From positions 1 to 33,798 of the forward strand of contig JAVBLV010000080.1 of assembly GCA_031553195.1 (NCBI GenBank): 33,798 nt of DNA, written 5' to 3'. The position numbers and the translations under genes are program-made. The stretch comes from JAVBLV01 sp031553195. Lineage in GTDB: Bacteria; Bacteroidota; Bacteroidia; Bacteroidales; P3. The notes under the pieces are model-generated. The model saw only the letters and a program-made list of their open reading frames with translations, was not told where the DNA came from and did no database searches. Positions 32,165 to 33,798 of the stretch are shown here, in pieces. Each line of letters opens with the position of its first letter. The first letter of the stretch is position 1.

Positions 32165-32365
32165 ATATTTCATGTCCGGTATAACTGCGGTCGAGAAAAT
32201 GGCGGGGCCTACATATTCAGTGACAAACCAATCATTCTCAAACCGCGGAGGCAACCCCAGGCATCGTAGTCTAAATGGTCTACTATGTTGCCATTATAGT
32301 CGATAACGACACCCTAGCCGCTCTGGCAGTTGGTTTGGATGTAATACACTTCCATCACCCGCTAA
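32165..32365 (-). pseudogene. Decayed RHS core fragment
   Basis: The minus strand encodes pieces of an RHS core in three frames. One frame reads VYYIQTNCQSG, a stop (TAG), then GVVIDYNGNIVDHLDYDAWG. Another gives DWFVTE, and a third gives HFLDRSYTGHE. These are consecutive parts of the RHS core pattern (YIQTDYLGS, VVD.NGNIV, YDAWG, RGYTGHE), broken by one in-frame stop and two frameshifts. The last piece is also similar at DNA level to the RHS remnant near 2870-2910. No function is expected. Confidence 0.7.
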
Positions 32366-32661
32366 ATGCAATTGAGAATTGCGTTGTGTTCTGATCGGGA
32401 ATGTAATTGAGCGATCAACTGCTTACTAATTTCCTCTCGGCAGGGAAAAATGAGAAACCGAACCTCTGGCGAAATTCCTCCAACGAGCAAGGATAATTTT
32501 TTTATTACAGTTATAAATTGCGTGATTTTCAGAATGAAAAATATTTCCGTTTTAACAAGAGAACATGAATTCAATTTAAAAATTAAACAATAGAGTAGCG
32601 ACTGTGTTATTATGTTGTGTAACTTAAATTTTAACCCTTATTTTAAACAACTTAATACAAA
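32366..32661. other. Upstream region of the coiled-coil secreted protein
   Basis: About 300 bp without a gene. A 70-codon minus-strand frame here has no recognisable features. No TAnnTTTG box was found before the gene at 32662. Confidence 0.45.
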
Positions 32662-33387
32662 ATGAAAAATTCTATATCGGTATTCACACTAGTATGCACG
32701 CTACTTGCAAGCTCGTTATTAAACGCCCAAACCACCCCGACAGCGGACAAGAATGCAGCAGCCATTGAACAAATTAAAGCAAAAGCTCGGAAAGCTTCGG
32801 ATAAAGCCGATGCACAGTTGCAAAAAGATATGGACGATGCGCTTGCACAACAAGAAAAAGATATAAAAAAGGCGAAAAAAAAGGCAAAAAAAAGTGGCGA
32901 GAAATATGATCAACAAAAAGAAGATAAAGCCCAAAAAGAGTATGATAATTCAATAGCCGACGCCCAAGCAAAGGCTGAAAAAACGAAAATCAAGGCACAG
33001 CAAGAGGGTGATGCTGAAATTGCCAAAATACAAAGTCAATATGCGCCGGGCGCTATTATGAGCGAAGCTTCGAACCAACAAATTGAGCAAATCAAAGCCA
33101 AGACTAACAAATCTATTGCAGATGTAGACGCCGATCTGCAAAAAGAAACTCAAAAAGCCCAATCTAAACGAGATAAAGAGGTTGAGAAAGCCGCAAAAAA
33201 ATCTCAAACAAATGCAAGCGACGACATCAGTAAAGAAGAAGATAAAGCGAAGACTAAGTATGATAAAGCTGTCAGTAAAGCGAAAGAAAAAGCCAATAAA
33301 ACAAAACAGAAAGCTCAACAAGAAGCCGACAAAGAAATGGCAAAACTAAATCCCACTATTCCCAATAGCACAAATCAATTGAAATAG
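32662..33387 (+). CDS. Secreted Lys/Ala-rich coiled-coil protein with internal duplication
   Basis: 241 residues, no family recognised. A signal peptide (MKNSISVFTLVCTLLASSLLNAQ, cleavage near residue 23) is followed by an almost purely helical, highly charged body rich in K, A, E, D and Q, with no aromatic residues except a few Tyr. The body is two tandem copies of about 90 residues. Residues 35-124 and 141-229 each begin IEQIKAK, continue ADAQLQK or DADLQKE, then KYDQ.KEDKA.K or ISKEEDKAKTKYDK, and end KAQQEGDAEIAKI or KAQQEADKEMAKL. Between them lies QYAPGAIMSEASNQQ. Predicted coiled coils and a periplasmic or surface location suggest a structural or binding role, but this is inference. 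The gene is flanked by an RHS fragment and a dispersed repeat. Confidence 0.8.
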   Translation: MKNSISVFTLVCTLLASSLLNAQTTPTADKNAAAIEQIKAKARKASDKADAQLQKDMDDALAQQEKDIKKAKKKAKKSGEKYDQQKEDKAQKEYDNSIADAQAKAEKTKIKAQQEGDAEIAKIQSQYAPGAIMSEASNQQIEQIKAKTNKSIADVDADLQKETQKAQSKRDKEVEKAAKKSQTNASDDISKEEDKAKTKYDKAVSKAKEKANKTKQKAQQEADKEMAKLNPTIPNSTNQLK

Positions 33388-33418
33388 TTTCGATTTTTAA
33401 ATAGCGTGACAGCGACTA

Positions 33419-33493
33419 TTATTTAGGGGTTGGAATAACAACTTCGACGGATAGAGACATTAAAATTTTCTCCACCTGTTTTTACACTGATCC
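33419..33493 (-). repeat. B repeat (short copy) and adjoining 20-nt block, inverted
   Basis: The reverse complement of 33451-33493 matches the start of the B repeat at 7806 (GGATCAGTGTAAAAAC, AGGTGGAGA). The block 33419-33438 is the reverse complement of 7993-8012 (TTATTCCAACCCCTAAAT). Order and orientation match the 7.6-8.0 kb locus, with the intervening sequence deleted. Confidence 0.8.
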
Positions 33494-33597
33494 TTTTTTG
33501 GGGTTAGTTAGTATCTTCCTGAAAACAAGACCTATCGTCCGTTTTCTATCAGACGACAGAATTTTATTTGCAAAACCGCTTGTTATCAATATTTTTA
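33494..33597. other. Spacer inside the inverted composite repeat
   Basis: About 104 bp between the B and A blocks. At the 7.6-8.0 kb locus these blocks are only ~8 bp apart. It contains GACAGAATTTTATTTG, loosely like the D repeat start. No gene. Confidence 0.4.
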
Positions 33598-33798
33598 GGA
33601 TCAGTGGAGAATTCCGGTGGAGAACCAAAATAATGGATCAGTGTAAAAATAGGCGCTGATATTTTCTTTCTATTCTTTTTGAAGCCTCAAAAAGAATCAA
33701 AAACGGCTTGAGGATTTAAACGCGCTCCGCCTATCGGCTGCGCTTGAACGGAAAATCCTCGCAAAGGTATGCTACGCATGGCGTTTGACGGGCTAACG
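33598..33798 (-). repeat. A repeat, inverted copy running off the window
   Basis: About 200 bp whose reverse complement matches 7598-7797 nearly throughout (CGTTAGCCCGTCAAACGCC at the window edge, AGGCGGAGCGCG, CTCCACTGATCC at the inner end). The element may continue beyond the window. Confidence 0.9.

Noticed and set aside
32362..32574. 70-codon minus-strand frame upstream of the coiled-coil gene
   Set aside because: No motif or signal, and it lies next to a decayed RHS fragment; it is probably random.
32950..33321. Phe-rich minus-strand frames opposite the coiled-coil gene
   Set aside because: Lys-rich codons (AAA/AAG) read as Phe/Leu on the other strand, so long open antisense frames are expected by composition.

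Overview
The window reads as an AT-rich chromosomal segment of a Bacteroidota bacterium, most likely Bacteroidales. Direct signs are a PorZ-like type IX secretion (T9SS) component, a giant secreted protein ending in a gliding-motility-type C-terminal sorting domain, and Bacteroidota-type promoters (TTTG about 18-20 bp upstream of TAnnTTTG) in front of several genes. Strong Shine-Dalgarno sequences are scarce; the sigma factor gene and recO are exceptions. No rRNA, tRNA or CRISPR array was seen. The first ~140 bases are poly-T/poly-C low complexity and may be a contig-edge artefact.

Layout. 0.27-2.3 kb: rubredoxin (+), then an EamA-type transporter overlapping smpB (-). 2.5-6.9 kb (-): an RHS core remnant abutting a SNF2-type helicase gene, then a secreted protein of unknown function. 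6.9-9.7 kb: a graveyard around one ECF sigma factor gene (-). It holds remnants of a DUF4143-type ATPase, possibly a V-type ATPase subunit A and an IS1634-like transposase, together with dispersed non-coding repeats. 9.7-13.2 kb (+): phosphate butyryl/acetyltransferase, a MITE-like repeat, mannose-6-phosphate isomerase, gamma carbonic anhydrase and guanine deaminase. 13.3-16.6 kb (-): recQ-aroB. 17.1-24.4 kb (+): kdsD-lptB, cutC, prfA and porZ-recO. 24.5-25.4 kb (-): lpxI. 25.8-27.1 kb (+): a CoA-transferase. 27.1-27.4 kb: two inverted-repeat elements between convergent genes. 27.6-31.8 kb (-): the giant T9SS substrate. 31.9-33.8 kb: a second hairpin element, a decayed RHS remnant, a secreted Lys/Ala-rich coiled-coil protein with an internal duplication, and an inverted copy of the composite repeat seen at 7.6-8.0 kb.

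Themes. Envelope biogenesis is over-represented: kdsD (Kdo synthesis), lptB (LPS transport), lpxI (lipid A), porZ (T9SS/A-LPS attachment) and the T9SS substrate. Ptb and the CoA-transferase point to fermentative acyl-CoA metabolism, although no acyl kinase is seen. The genes that remain look intact. The spaces between them are rich in eroded gene ends and small repeated elements, as in a repeat-laden, decaying genome; host association is possible but is inference only. No wholly new multi-gene system was recognised. The most novel material is the set of dispersed non-coding elements (a ~150-bp hairpin family, a ~129-bp inverted-repeat element, a ~200-bp MITE-like element and a composite element of about 400 bp) and the duplicated coiled-coil secreted protein.
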